Source: Dermatophilaceae bacterium (GTDB lineage Bacteria > Actinomycetota > Actinomycetes > Actinomycetales > Dermatophilaceae). From it: DNA of 60,775 bases. Made by a program: the position numbers and the translations under genes. The notes beneath the pieces are model-generated. The model saw only the letters and a program-made list of their open reading frames with translations, had not been told where the DNA came from and made no database searches. This document shows, piece by piece, positions 41,975-50,733 of this stretch (position 1 is its first letter; each line of letters opens with the position of its first letter). Where the stretch lies: positions 73,731 through 134,505 of the forward strand of contig JABFXB010000019.1 in the NCBI GenBank assembly GCA_013361975.1, given 5' to 3'.

Positions 41975-43669
41975 GTGGGGTTCTTCCGACGATTGCTGGG
42001 CACACGCGGTACGCAGACCCGCTCCGTCCTGGAGAGCGTGCCCGGAACGACGGCTCGAGCGCCCGGGGAGATCTGGCAGCGACCGCGGTTCGCCGTGCTG
42101 GATGTCGAGACCACCGGGCTGCGCGCTAACGAGCACCGGGTCGTCGAGATCGCAGTGGTCACGAACGACCTGCGTGGCGTCGTGCTCGACGAGTGGTCGA
42201 CGCGCGTCAACCCTCAAGGGCCGGTCGGCGCAACCCACATCCACGGCATCACGCAGGCCGATGTCGCGGACGCTCCGGTGTTCGCTGAGGTCCTCCCAGA
42301 GCTGAACCGGCGCCTCGCCAAGGCTGCCGTTGCCGCACACAACGCGAGGTTCGACCTGGCCTTCGTCCGGAGGGAGTACCAACGGGCCGGCTGGGACCTA
42401 CCGTTCGTCCCGGCTCTGTGCACACTGCAGGCGTCCGAGTACCACCTGCCGTCTCTGGACCGTCGGCGCCTCGCAGACTGCTGCTGGGCCGTCGGGGTAC
42501 CGGTGAACGGCGCTCACTCGGCTCTGGGTGATGCGCGCGCGACCGCGTCGCTCCTCGCGGCGTTCATGCACCCCGCGACCGGATACCCACCGCTGCCGGA
42601 GCACGCGCACCTCATTGAGCAGGCGTTCTCTATCGAATGGCCGACGAGCGCGACGTCCCGGTCTACCCCGGACTCGCCCACGACACGGTGGACCTCACCA
42701 GGGACTCCAGCGACCTCACGGCCGCTCAGTGCCCGGGCGCAGCAGGTGATCGCCCGGGAGTCGGCAGCGCCGCCCGCCGCCAGCCTTCTCGACCTCATCG
42801 AGCGGTTCTCCCTCGTCGACGCCCTCGATGAGGGCGCGCCGCAAGGGACGCTGGCGTACTTGGAGAAACTGGCTGAAGCTCTCGAGGATGGCGAGATCAC
42901 GGACGACGAGGCGGCAGACCTGCGCGCAGTGTCGGGCGTGATGTCGCTGATGCCCGAGGACGTCGCCGCCGCGAACCGGGCCTTCGTCTTGGCACTGGCC
43001 CACGGGGCTCTAGCCGACGGCAAGGTCTCGAGGGCGGAACGCGCGGAGTTGGGCACCGTCGCGGCCATGCTCGCCGTCGACGCGAGGATCATCCCGGCAC
43101 TTCTGGATCGAGCTGAACAGGCTCGGCATGCTCGCCTCAGTGAGGGCCTGAAGCCGTTGCCTGAGACGTGGGAACACGGGGCGCCTCTGCGTGTCGGAGA
43201 CAAGGTCGTTTTCACCGGCTGCGACGAAGACCTTCGGGCCCTGCTCGAGGCTGAGTCGGAGCGCCTAGGAGTGCGCGTCCTGGGAACGGTCTCGGCCAAG
43301 GTGGCGGCTCTGGTCAGCGACGGGTCCATGGACGGGGGTAAGGCGGCACGGGCCCGCGAGCTCGGCACCCGCATCGTGCACCCTCGCGTCTACCGGGTCA
43401 TGCTGTCGCATCTGCAGCCGTCGCTGTCCAGGGTGGCCGGCGCCGTCCTGGAGGTTCCCCGGGCCGCTGAGCCCGGCATGGTGGCTCTCGCCGAGTCTGT
43501 CTCCCCGTTGCCCGACGTCGTGGGCCCCCGTGCCGTGGACAACCCTCCTGCGCCGAGTCCGGCGGAGGTGCGCACATGGGCCCGAGCGAACGGGCTCGAG
43601 GTCGGGGTGCGAGGAAGGCTCCCGAGGGAAGTGCTGCAGGCCTACACGAGCGCCCAGACGGGCCCGTAG
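41975..43669 (+). CDS. DEDD exonuclease-TerB-like-BRCT-Lsr2 domain fusion
   Basis: 564 aa; GTG 41975 preferred over 41969 because of GGGGAG 5 nt upstream. Residues ~30-205: DnaQ-like 3'-5' exonuclease with FAVLDVETTGL (Exo I), AAHNARFDLAF (Exo II) and HSALGDARATA (Exo III). Then ~270-370: helical region resembling TerB (ALAHGALADGKVSRAERAEL). Then BRCT at ~395-475 (GDKVVFTGCDEDLRALLEAE). The end, EVRTWARANGLEVGVRGRLPREVLQAY, is an Lsr2-type AT-hook DNA-binding domain. Probably a DNA repair or defence nuclease. Confidence 0.88.
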   Translation: MGFFRRLLGTRGTQTRSVLESVPGTTARAPGEIWQRPRFAVLDVETTGLRANEHRVVEIAVVTNDLRGVVLDEWSTRVNPQGPVGATHIHGITQADVADAPVFAEVLPELNRRLAKAAVAAHNARFDLAFVRREYQRAGWDLPFVPALCTLQASEYHLPSLDRRRLADCCWAVGVPVNGAHSALGDARATASLLAAFMHPATGYPPLPEHAHLIEQAFSIEWPTSATSRSTPDSPTTRWTSPGTPATSRPLSARAQQVIARESAAPPAASLLDLIERFSLVDALDEGAPQGTLAYLEKLAEALEDGEITDDEAADLRAVSGVMSLMPEDVAAANRAFVLALAHGALADGKVSRAERAELGTVAAMLAVDARIIPALLDRAEQARHARLSEGLKPLPETWEHGAPLRVGDKVVFTGCDEDLRALLEAESERLGVRVLGTVSAKVAALVSDGSMDGGKAARARELGTRIVHPRVYRVMLSHLQPSLSRVAGAVLEVPRAAEPGMVALAESVSPLPDVVGPRAVDNPPAPSPAEVRTWARANGLEVGVRGRLPREVLQAYTSAQTGP

Positions 43670-44490
43670 CTCGCTTCACAGCCCAGCGCGTGGTGAGCTC
43701 GGACAGTCTTCCGTCCGTCGGACGAGCATCGTCTGACCGATGACATCTGGCGCGGCCCGCGGTCCCGACCAGGTCCGGGACGGTCCTGGGTGCGGTCGGG
43801 GGCGCAGCGTCGCTTTCGGCGGCCCCTGCAGCGTCACCCTCAGCATCACTCTCAGCACCACCGCCGACCGGGCCGGTCGCGCAGACCGGGTCCACGCCGG
43901 CACGCCGGCAATGCAGGAGGTGGCCGCGTCCTGCAGGTGGCTGGGGCGACCCCGCCGGTTCTCTTGCCCTCGCACCTCGGGCGCGGCCGACGGCGATGCT
44001 CCCCTCAATAGGAACCCGGACCTGGCGCACACCAGGGGGTGGGATGCGGTCTCCGCCCAAGCCAGTCGGGCGAGGACGCGACCACGCCCGCATGGCTGGC
44101 CGCGAGTGATCCCACGTCCGAGACGTGTCACGTCACGGCGCCTTGGCGGGCGCCACCGCGAACGAGGCAGAGAAGGAGAAGGGAGCAGGCGGCGTTTGCC
44201 CAGATCAGAGGCCTGTACGAGGTGCGGTCGGGACACGTCACCGTGCCGGGTTGAGCACGCTCTCCCCGCTACTCGCAGGCCAACTGTCGCGCGGGGGCGG
44301 TGATGCGGTTGTGCGCTCGCTGCTGCGGACTCCAGGTCGTCATCCGCACCTCGGGCGCAGACGGTCGGCACGTTGGTCTGGCCCGAAAGGGTCCGGGGCG
44401 ACTGCCGTCGTCTGCGGTATCCGGACCGTGACCGCTCCACCACCGAACGAGGGCCGCCACTGGCGCTTTCGTCCACCTCAGGAGCGCACC
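43670..44490 (+). other. gap at the junction of cargo and element-like region
   Basis: About 820 bp without a supported gene. ORFs cover it on all frames but are Arg/Pro/Gly-rich and share no motif. It separates the nuclease gene from the RepL-like gene and may hold a boundary or origin. I saw no clear direct repeat or att site. Confidence 0.5.
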
Positions 44491-45180
44491 ATGCTGACCA
44501 CCACCCCCGTCACCCCTGCATCACCGGGCACCTCGTCCGCGGCCGTCCAGATGGCCTCGACAGCGGACGGCTGCTCGCGACCCGTCGAGGGCGCGCAGCC
44601 ACCCCCTCGTCGCACCACGACCGCCCGGACGTCACAGGCGGCACCGACCTCAGCCTCTGGAGCGCCTACACGTGGACGCGTCACATCGGCGCGCACCCGA
44701 GCCAAGGAGGTGGTCGAGCTCGAGACCGGCGAGGTGCGCATGGTCGAGATGGCCGAGCCGCCCCCACGTCACGGCGACCCGTTCACGATGTCGTTCAACG
44801 GCGACATGATGCTGTTCGCCTCCTCGCCCGCGGCCCGGAGTCTAACCGGCGTGCACTGGCACGTGTGGACGGCCCTGTGCAACATGATGGACTACAACAA
44901 CGTCCTGCACCTGAACATCGCCCACCTCGCGCGTCAGCTCGGGCGGGACCGCCCCACCGTCAGTCGAGCGATCTCCCACCTGGAAACGACCGGTCTGGTT
45001 CGGCGAGCGGCCGACCCGCGCGACCCCTCCCGCACCGTGCTCGCCGTGAACGCGCACCTGGCGTACCGAGGCCGCGTCGGTGACCGTCGACGCACCGTTC
45101 AAGAGCAGACATGGGCCGCGTCCGGCGCGCAGCTGTCTGTGGCGACGCCGAAGCGTTCTTCCAGGCACGAAGCCGCCTAG
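44491..45180 (+). CDS. RepL-like / MarR-like winged-helix protein
   Basis: 229 aa from ATG 44491 with AGGAG upstream; the track ORF is longer. The first ~90 aa are Thr/Pro/Ala-rich. Residues ~98-195: FTMSFNGDMMLFASSPAARSLTGVHWHVWTAL followed by a winged helix (LARQLGRDRPTVSRAISHLETTGLVRRA) and an AVNAHLAYRG end, the pattern of RepL-type plasmid replication initiators and related regulators. A replication role in the element is plausible but inferred. A MarR-like regulator is the alternative. Confidence 0.7.
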   Translation: MLTTTPVTPASPGTSSAAVQMASTADGCSRPVEGAQPPPRRTTTARTSQAAPTSASGAPTRGRVTSARTRAKEVVELETGEVRMVEMAEPPPRHGDPFTMSFNGDMMLFASSPAARSLTGVHWHVWTALCNMMDYNNVLHLNIAHLARQLGRDRPTVSRAISHLETTGLVRRAADPRDPSRTVLAVNAHLAYRGRVGDRRRTVQEQTWAASGAQLSVATPKRSSRHEAA

Positions 45181-45197
45181 GCTCAACGGCCGTTGAC

Positions 45198-45214
45198 GTG
45201 AAGAGGTCTACACT
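45198..45214 (+). promoter_or_regulatory. palindromic leaderless-type promoter box 1
   Basis: GTGAAGAGGTCTACACT: TACACT (45209-45214) is 7 nt before ATG 45222. It shares AGAGGTCTACACTTCA with the box at 45907-45922. The distance predicts transcription starting at or next to the start codon, i.e. a leaderless mRNA. Confidence 0.65.
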
Positions 45215-45221
45215 TCAGGGC

Positions 45222-45791
45222 ATGGTGAGCGCTCACCAGCCGGGTCGGGGTCGTGCCCAGCGCGCCCCAGGTCCCACTTTCGACGTACGCGTCCTGGAAC
45301 AAGGACGCGCTTGGGTCGACCGCGACGGAAGACGCCGTTCGTTGGCCGGGATGACGGTGACCGAGCTCGAGGACGTCATCGCGTTCCTGCGCACGCACCG
45401 TGACGTCTTCTACCTGCTCGTCCTGCGTCGGGAGGTCGGCCTGCGCCTGCTGGCAGTCGGTGCGGGCCAGACCGAGCAGATGCCACGAACCTCGTCCGAA
45501 CGTGATGACCAGGATCGCCCGACGGCCACGACGCCGGTACCCCCGACGGCGTCGAGGGTGGCTGCGTCGAGCGTGGCTGCGTCGCGGGGCGAGGTGCCGA
45601 GCAGGGCGCAGGCTGTGGAGTTCGTCCACGCCTCCGCTCTTAGGCGCGGTCCTGGCCCGCACCACGGGAACCGTCGCCGCGACCATCTGTGGTCCTCGCT
45701 CGGTCAAGGGCCAGACGTCTGGCTCCAGGCCACTGCGCTCATGCGTGCCTTGCAACGTCGCGCCAAGACGGGGGCCGGTGCGGAACCGTAG
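45222..45791 (+). CDS. unknown element protein, family A (copy 1)
   Basis: 189 aa from ATG 45222. Residues ~15-80: FDVRVLEQGRAWVDRDG, then VIAFLRTHRDVFYLLVLRREV; C-terminal WLQATALMRALQRR. A disordered ST/A-rich stretch lies between. The same pieces occur in the protein at 50730-51425 (LDLRVFDQDQWWVDRN, YYYLMTVRRD, WLEGSPLMRALRRRL), so both are one family not otherwise recognised. No enzyme motif is seen. Leaderless-type promoter in front. Confidence 0.7.
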   Translation: MVSAHQPGRGRAQRAPGPTFDVRVLEQGRAWVDRDGRRRSLAGMTVTELEDVIAFLRTHRDVFYLLVLRREVGLRLLAVGAGQTEQMPRTSSERDDQDRPTATTPVPPTASRVAASSVAASRGEVPSRAQAVEFVHASALRRGPGPHHGNRRRDHLWSSLGQGPDVWLQATALMRALQRRAKTGAGAEP

Positions 45792-45906
45792 GCCAGGCCG
45801 GCCCGGCCGCAGCGTCGGAGTTGCTGGCCCCTAGCTCCCGCTGGGGCTGTCTGCATGGACGCGCAGAGCGCTGTCGAGGACGTCCCGATCGCAATGAGCC
45901 TCGACA

Positions 45907-45922
45907 TGTAGAGGTCTACACT
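45907..45922 (+). promoter_or_regulatory. palindromic leaderless-type promoter box 2
   Basis: TGTAGAGGTCTACACT; TGTAGA-GG-TCTACA is a perfect palindrome. TACACT (45917-45922) is exactly 7 nt before GTG 45930. No Shine-Dalgarno fits between them. Confidence 0.72.
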
Positions 45923-45929
45923 TCACGGT

Positions 45930-46904
45930 GTGGGCCACGAGACGCGTAGGACGCGGCGGAGCAGGGGCGGCGCTGGGGGCGGTGCTATGTCCGTCGAGTC
46001 CGTCGAGTCCGTCGAGTCCGTCGAGTCCGTCGAGTCCGTCGAGTCCGTCGAGTCCGTCGAGTCCGTCGGGGATGTCGGGGACGTCGGGGACGTCGGGGAC
46101 GTCGGGGACGTCGAGGAGCGCGGTGGGCTGTACCTTGCCCGGAGCCGGGGTTCTCTGCATCTTTTCGACCTGGACGCTGGGGCGTACCTGCGTCTGCCGG
46201 GTGAGCGCTCCAACGCGTTTCCTCACGACGTGTCCGTGCTCCGGCTGACGAGCGTGGAGCGTTGGCCACGCGTCGGTGACACGTTCTTCATCTGGGTCGA
46301 CTCGCCAGCTGAGTACGCGGTCTGGGACTACTGGCGTCAGTCGTCATCCATCGCGGCGCTGTACCGCGTCAGGCGTGCCGGTCGGCACGTGGGGCGAGCT
46401 GGCGTGGACCACGGGCGGGTCAGGGGCCGCGCGGGCGCTGCAGGTTGTGCCGCCGACGCGGCGTTCGGGCCGGGCTCCTCGGGCTCTCCGGGCTCCCCGG
46501 GGCCCCCACCCGCCCCGGGGTCCCCACCCGCCGCGGGGTCGGGGGAGCCGCAGACGCCTACAAGCGACACGTGGGGCGGAGCCCCGGCTCGGCCCGGACT
46601 GGCCGAGGTCCTCCCGGGCCTGGAGGTTGCCGTCGACGGTGTCTGGCAGGTGGTCACCTCTGCGGAGACTCCGCTCGAGGTTCGCGGGTCGCGTCTGCGG
46701 CCCAGGCCCGTGCTCGAGTGGCCGCTGACGAGCGACGAGGAGTGGGTGACCCTACTCGTCCTCTACCAGCTCGAGGAGGGGGAACTGATGCAGGCGCACC
46801 TTGAGGTCCGGCCCGCTGGTGGCTCGTCGAAACTGCGGTCGACGAGCCCGCTCACCGGGATGCGGTTGGTCGTTCCCGAGCAGCCGGCGTGGCCAACGCA
46901 TTGA
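45930..46904 (+). CDS. unknown element protein, family B (copy 1), with VES/VGD repeats
   Basis: 324 aa from GTG 45930. After a basic leader come eight VES and five VGD tripeptides, then GGLYLARSRGSLHLFDLDAGAYLRLPGE and LRLTSVERWPRVGDTFF, a Gly/Pro-rich linker (~residues 165-215) and a second globular part (LEVAVDGVWQVVTSAETPLEV). The first globular part matches the protein at 50266-50733 (WQVTTEGSEYTLDLTGGRVRRTP, LRSVVDLRVG). No known family. An alternative start at ATG 45987 would drop the basic leader. Confidence 0.65.
   Translation: MGHETRRTRRSRGGAGGGAMSVESVESVESVESVESVESVESVESVGDVGDVGDVGDVGDVEERGGLYLARSRGSLHLFDLDAGAYLRLPGERSNAFPHDVSVLRLTSVERWPRVGDTFFIWVDSPAEYAVWDYWRQSSSIAALYRVRRAGRHVGRAGVDHGRVRGRAGAAGCAADAAFGPGSSGSPGSPGPPPAPGSPPAAGSGEPQTPTSDTWGGAPARPGLAEVLPGLEVAVDGVWQVVTSAETPLEVRGSRLRPRPVLEWPLTSDEEWVTLLVLYQLEEGELMQAHLEVRPAGGSSKLRSTSPLTGMRLVVPEQPAWPTH
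45993..46109 (+). repeat. 9-bp coding minisatellite: (GTCGAGTCC)x8 then (GTCGGGGAC/T)x5
   Basis: Thirteen 9-bp units in frame with the family B ORF, coding (VES)8(VGD)5. All eight first units are identical at DNA level, which points to recent slippage or selection for the tract. Units are whole codons, so copy-number change keeps the frame. Confidence 0.95.
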
Positions 46905-47066
46905 CTAGATCCCTGGCCCAGGGCCTGAGCGGGGCCCGAAGCGTTGGCTGACTCACGACCGAGATGAGCTTCGCTGGGCCGTCTGCCGGGGGCGGGCTTG
47001 GCGAGTCTCTGAAGGCGCGCAGGTGGTGACGTTCGAACAGGGCGGGGAGGCGCCGGGGCGGTGTGC

Positions 47067-47345
47067 TCAGGCGCCGGCGGCGGCGGTGCGCTGCTGCGTC
47101 ATCATCCCGACGGCGCGGGCCGCCATGTCCTTCATCTGCTCGAAGTAGCGTGCATGCGTGGTGCGCAGCGCCTCCTTCGACCGCGCGCCGAGTACGACGA
47201 TCTCAATCTCGGGATGTCCCCGGTGAAGCGACTCAGCTCGGAACCGGGCCTTCATGGCCTCACGGGATGACGCGCACTCCTCGAGGGAGAGCAGCCGGGA
47301 CTCGGAGCGGTCGAACACGATGAGGTAGTGGTTCACGTTGCTCAC
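47067..47345 (-). CDS. small partner protein of the RelA/SpoT-domain gene
   Basis: 92 aa; start overlaps the RelA/SpoT-domain stop by 4 bp. Compact alpha/beta pattern: HYLIVFDRSESRLLSLEE, EIEIVVLGARSKEALRTTHARYFEQM. Similar small proteins are found in actinobacteria as companions of alarmone-synthetase-like genes. It may be the antitoxin or modulator of its neighbour; that is inference. Confidence 0.7.
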   Translation of the reverse strand: MSNVNHYLIVFDRSESRLLSLEECASSREAMKARFRAESLHRGHPEIEIVVLGARSKEALRTTHARYFEQMKDMAARAVGMMTQQRTAAAGA

Positions 47346-48124
47346 CCTCCTTCGAGCTTTCTCACCAGGCGCATGATGTCTTCCATCGTCCTGCGCAGAG
47401 TATCTTCTGTCTCGTCCAACGGAGGCGTTACGCCTGTTTGTTCCGTCACCCTGATGACGATCTCGTCCTGCTCCTGGTATCGCCGCATCTGCATCTGTTC
47501 GACGCGGTCGATCTCCTCGGACGTAGCCAGCAGCATATCCACGAAGTTCTCACGGGTGAAAACCGGTGCGGTCATCCCTAGCACGACGGGCTGGTTCGGC
47601 GGGACGAGCGGTTCCCCGTAGCGCAACTCCCGCCCCCAGAGGTCACCGAGTCGTTCGGTGATCTGGGCCCACAGGTCTTGGAGGGGAGTGCGGACCTGCA
47701 CCTCGAGCGGCAGCCCTTGGTGGATGAGTATGAGATGGACGGCGCGGTACCCGTGGTTGGGGGAGGCGCGACGGTCCAGGATCTTGACGGTGGTGCCGAC
47801 CGCGGTGAAGGCCTTCGCGATCCGCGCGACCGCACGGTCTTGGTCGACGCGGCCACCGTTGACGACGACGCGTGCGCCGGCGACGTCCTGGACGGACTTG
47901 AACGACGTGCCGCGGGACAGCTTCTCGACCAGCGTGCCGGTGGACTTCACCCGGGTGGTCGGTTCGAACCCGGCCGCCTCGAGGATGCCTTGGGCGTCAT
48001 CGAGGGTCGCTTGGTACGCGTCCAGGACGGTCTCGAAGGTGCCCCAGTCGGCCGTCGAGACGGTCTCGGCGGCCAACCGTTTGCCGAGGCGGTCCAGCGC
48101 GCTGCGCGAGAGGGGAAGGGGCAT
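47342..48124 (-). CDS. RelA/SpoT synthetase-domain protein (small alarmone synthetase type)
   Basis: 260 aa, far shorter than Rel. It has the synthetase features: TRVKSTGTLVEKLSRG, VQDVAGARVVVNGG, ASPNHGYRAVHLILIHQ and EVQVRTPLQDLWAQITERLGD. No hydrolase, TGS or ACT domain. The C-terminal ~90 aa are helical. Small synthetases make (p)ppGpp or pyrophosphorylate tRNA or nucleotides; some are toxins with an adjacent antitoxin (toxSAS). The 4-bp overlap with the 92-aa gene fits such a pair. Confidence 0.85.
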   Translation of the reverse strand: MPLPLSRSALDRLGKRLAAETVSTADWGTFETVLDAYQATLDDAQGILEAAGFEPTTRVKSTGTLVEKLSRGTSFKSVQDVAGARVVVNGGRVDQDRAVARIAKAFTAVGTTVKILDRRASPNHGYRAVHLILIHQGLPLEVQVRTPLQDLWAQITERLGDLWGRELRYGEPLVPPNQPVVLGMTAPVFTRENFVDMLLATSEEIDRVEQMQMRRYQEQDEIVIRVTEQTGVTPPLDETEDTLRRTMEDIMRLVRKLEGG

Positions 48125-48268
48125 GCGGGCAGGGTACCCGCGGGCCCAAGCGTGCGGGCTGCCGTTGACGCGGCGCCGGGCGGCGCCACGTCAACGACAA
48201 CGAGCGGGTGTGAGGGGCAGATCGGTGTCACCGCCCGCCTGCGCCGTCGTCCTTAGTGGGCTCGGGTG

Positions 48269-49693
48269 TCAGTACACCGTCCCGGCCGGGACGGTGTTTT
48301 CGACCCGGACCACCTCGCGCGCGCTGGAGAGCGTGACCGTTTGGTCGGGTGCGGCGGGGACACCGCCGACCGTGGCCACCTCCCGCAGCGTGTACGTGCC
48401 GAGGGCGACGTCATCGGACAGGGCGTGGCCGAGGCCGTCCGTGGTGAAGGAGGCCCCGACCGGCGCGCTCGTGGTCGGGTCGAGCAGCGCGAACGTGAAC
48501 CCGGACAGCTCGCCGCGGTGAGCCCCGCCGGTCGCAGCGTCACGCAGCGTCTTGCGGATGGCGACCTTGCCCGTCTTGGGCTTGCGTGTCGCGGGCTCGG
48601 GCATGAACATCACCGCGCCGAGCGGGTGGTCGGTCACCTCCGGTGGGATGAAGAAGAACCCGTGCCGGCGCACCGTGACCACGCTCAGGAGCCGGTCCGG
48701 ACCGGTCGGCACGCCCGGGGGGAAGCTCGGGTTGGTCATCCACCGGTTGAAGACGACGTCGAACGCGTCGAGGCTCGCTTGGAACGACGCGAACTGCAGT
48801 CCCTGGGCCAGTCGCCCGTCAGCCCCGACCTCAAAGTAGGGCAGGCCGCGGCGGAAGATGCGCACCGTGTCCTGCGCCGCGCCGCGTGGGCCGGTCTTTC
48901 GCACGTGCGAGTCCACGGGAGGGACGAGCGGATCCGTGAACGCTCCTTCGGCGCGGACGGTGGGCTCTGACCCCGCTGCGTGGTCCAGACGGCGACCGTG
49001 CCGGTCGCGGCCGATGACGGCGTCCTGTTCGGCGGCGGGCTTGGCCGCCATCGCGGTCACGTCCTGCTCGACCTTGAGGTAGGCCAGGTAGGTGCCGTCG
49101 TGGGCCCACCACGGCTCTTCCGGCAGTGTGTCCCGGTCGATGAACACGACCTCGCGCCGGTCCTTCTTCTCCTCGATGTTGCGCACCCCGTCGCGGTAGC
49201 CGAACGGCTCGTCCCGGTCGAGGCGCTGGTAGCCGCGCTCGAGGTCGACCGCCGCGACGGCGGGGTGCGTGCTGATGCTTGCGATGAACCGGGCGGCGCA
49301 CCCTTCCGACGTCGACACGACGTAGACGACCAGGTCGGCCGGGACGCTCTCGGAGGCGGCGACGACGGGCGGCATCCTCAGGCCGGCGGGGACCTGCCCG
49401 ATCCCATCGAACCGCGCGGTGCCGTCGGTGCGGGTGAAGAACGTGCCGGAGAACCCGGTGGCCACGGTCGCGACCCGGTCCGGGCCGCTCTTCTGCTCCC
49501 GTAGCTGCTGGGTGGCCTGCTCGACGGACGTCAGGAAGTCTCGCACCCCGGTGACGTCGAGGTCCGGGCGCAGGGTCACGAACAGGAACTGGCCGGTCGC
49601 GTTCGGGTTGGGCAGGACCGGGTCCTTGGTTCGGTAGGGCAGCACGCCCCGGGCCTGCTTGAGATGGTCACGGTTCACGAGCTGGTCCGTCAT
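48269..49693 (-). CDS. DyP-type peroxidase with C-terminal prealbumin/SpaA-like domain
   Basis: 474 aa from ATG 49693 (AAGGGGAA upstream). Heme-site features: FGYRDGVRN (GxxDG motif), proximal His in DSHVRKTGPRG, and RIFRRGLPYFE. The last ~110 residues (KTGKVAIRKTLRDAA to VENTVP) look like a beta-sandwich of the SpaA/Cna-B or prealbumin type, seen on surface proteins, here on a peroxidase without a visible export signal. It oxidises dyes or phenols with H2O2. The fusion is unusual. Confidence 0.88.
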   Translation of the reverse strand: MTDQLVNRDHLKQARGVLPYRTKDPVLPNPNATGQFLFVTLRPDLDVTGVRDFLTSVEQATQQLREQKSGPDRVATVATGFSGTFFTRTDGTARFDGIGQVPAGLRMPPVVAASESVPADLVVYVVSTSEGCAARFIASISTHPAVAAVDLERGYQRLDRDEPFGYRDGVRNIEEKKDRREVVFIDRDTLPEEPWWAHDGTYLAYLKVEQDVTAMAAKPAAEQDAVIGRDRHGRRLDHAAGSEPTVRAEGAFTDPLVPPVDSHVRKTGPRGAAQDTVRIFRRGLPYFEVGADGRLAQGLQFASFQASLDAFDVVFNRWMTNPSFPPGVPTGPDRLLSVVTVRRHGFFFIPPEVTDHPLGAVMFMPEPATRKPKTGKVAIRKTLRDAATGGAHRGELSGFTFALLDPTTSAPVGASFTTDGLGHALSDDVALGTYTLREVATVGGVPAAPDQTVTLSSAREVVRVENTVPAGTVY

Positions 49694-49892
49694 GAGTTCC
49701 CCTTCGTCGGTTGCCGTCGCGTGCATCCGGCACGTGACCCCTCGGCTGCTCGCAGGCTACGGCCCGGCGCCGACAGTGGCGGGTTCGTCGAGCTCGCTGC
49801 GGGTACCGACCCTTCGGCGCCGCCGTCATCGGCCTGTGGGTCGTGACTGGCCGCGGCGGCGGTGACCCCGTCTGTGGGGCAGGTCCGGGGGA

Positions 49893-50225
49893 TTAGGTGG
49901 ATGTGCGGCCAGCGGCGCGGACCGAGGCCGGTTGGCGGTCGTCCTTGACCAGCTGGGCCACTCGGCCCTTCGACAGCCCGGTCGCGGCGGCGATGCGGTC
50001 GTAGGACCAGCCGCCGCGTCGCAGCTCGCGCACCGCTTTCAGGCGCACCTTGGCGACCCTGTCGAGCTCACGGTCGATGGCCGCGAAGAGGTCACCGACC
50101 GCCTTCGTCGTGAGCACCGGGTCCGGCATGGCCGCGAGCCGCTCCGCCTCGGCCCGGATCGCCGACTGCAGCTCCGGGGAGATGGACCCACGCCGAGCCC
50201 CTGCACGGCGCGGGCGAGGAGGCAT
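49893..50225 (-). CDS. sigma-region-4-like HTH protein (copy 1)
   Basis: 110 aa from ATG 50225; the track ORF is longer and crosses the promoter box. Helical domain LTTKAVGDLFAAIDRELDRVAKVRLKAVRELRRGGWSYDRIAAATGLSKGRVAQLVKD contains the sigma-like HTH. The protein at 56265-56735 is a clear paralogue. Divergent from the family B gene with the palindromic box 50243-50258 between them, so it may regulate that box. Confidence 0.8.
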   Translation of the reverse strand: MPPRPRRAGARRGSISPELQSAIRAEAERLAAMPDPVLTTKAVGDLFAAIDRELDRVAKVRLKAVRELRRGGWSYDRIAAATGLSKGRVAQLVKDDRQPASVRAAGRTST

Positions 50226-50242
50226 GCCCCCATGCCACAGCG

Positions 50243-50258
50243 TGTAGAGGTCTATACT
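50243..50258 (+). promoter_or_regulatory. palindromic leaderless-type promoter box 3
   Basis: TGTAGAGGTCTATACT. TATACT (50253-50258) is 7 nt before GTG 50266. It lies between divergent genes; on the minus strand TACACG (50246-50241) is likewise 7 nt before an ATG at 50233. Confidence 0.7.
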
Positions 50259-50265
50259 CACGGAG

Positions 50266-50733
50266 GTGGGCTGGTACGGCGCGCCCGCGGTCCCGCTGAC
50301 GTGTACGCCGGACAGGTCGGATACCGAATCCGTCCTTCGGTTCGAGACCGAGCCCCGGGAGGGGTGGCACATGGATGACGCGGAATCCCGCACAGGTGGG
50401 CCAGGGGGGCCTGTTCACGCTCACCCCGGGGAGGTGTCCGGCGAGGTGTCCGGCGGCGGTCCCGAGGCTGAAGGCATGTGGTGGCAGGTGACGACCGAGG
50501 GCTCCGAGTACACGCTCGATCTGACGGGCGGCAGGGTGCGACGCACCCCGGTGGCTGCGCCTGGGCTCCGCGGGGATGGGGCGTGGGTGCCGCTGCGTAG
50601 CGTGGTCGACCTGCGAGTCGGGCACCCGATGGTGCTCATCCTCCTCCTCCGGGACGACGGTATCTCGACGATCCGCTACAGCTCGCGAGTCCTGCGGGTA
50701 CGACGGCTCACATCACCGCCTGAGACACCATGA
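50266..50733 (+). CDS. unknown element protein, family B (copy 2)
   Basis: 155 aa from GTG 50266. C-terminal part: MWWQVTTEGSEYTLDLTGG, LRSVVDLRVGHPMVLILLL, then IRYSSRVLRVRRL. It resembles the first globular part of the 45930-46904 protein. No known family or catalytic motif. The stop overlaps the start of the family A gene (ATGA), so here B and A form one operon, while in copy 1 A precedes B as a separate unit. Confidence 0.7.
   Translation: MGWYGAPAVPLTCTPDRSDTESVLRFETEPREGWHMDDAESRTGGPGGPVHAHPGEVSGEVSGGGPEAEGMWWQVTTEGSEYTLDLTGGRVRRTPVAAPGLRGDGAWVPLRSVVDLRVGHPMVLILLLRDDGISTIRYSSRVLRVRRLTSPPETP

Noticed and set aside
45923-46226. Minus-strand frames with long DST or DGL repeats
   Set aside because: They are the other readings of the 9-bp minisatellite; the plus frame has the promoter box and globular domains.
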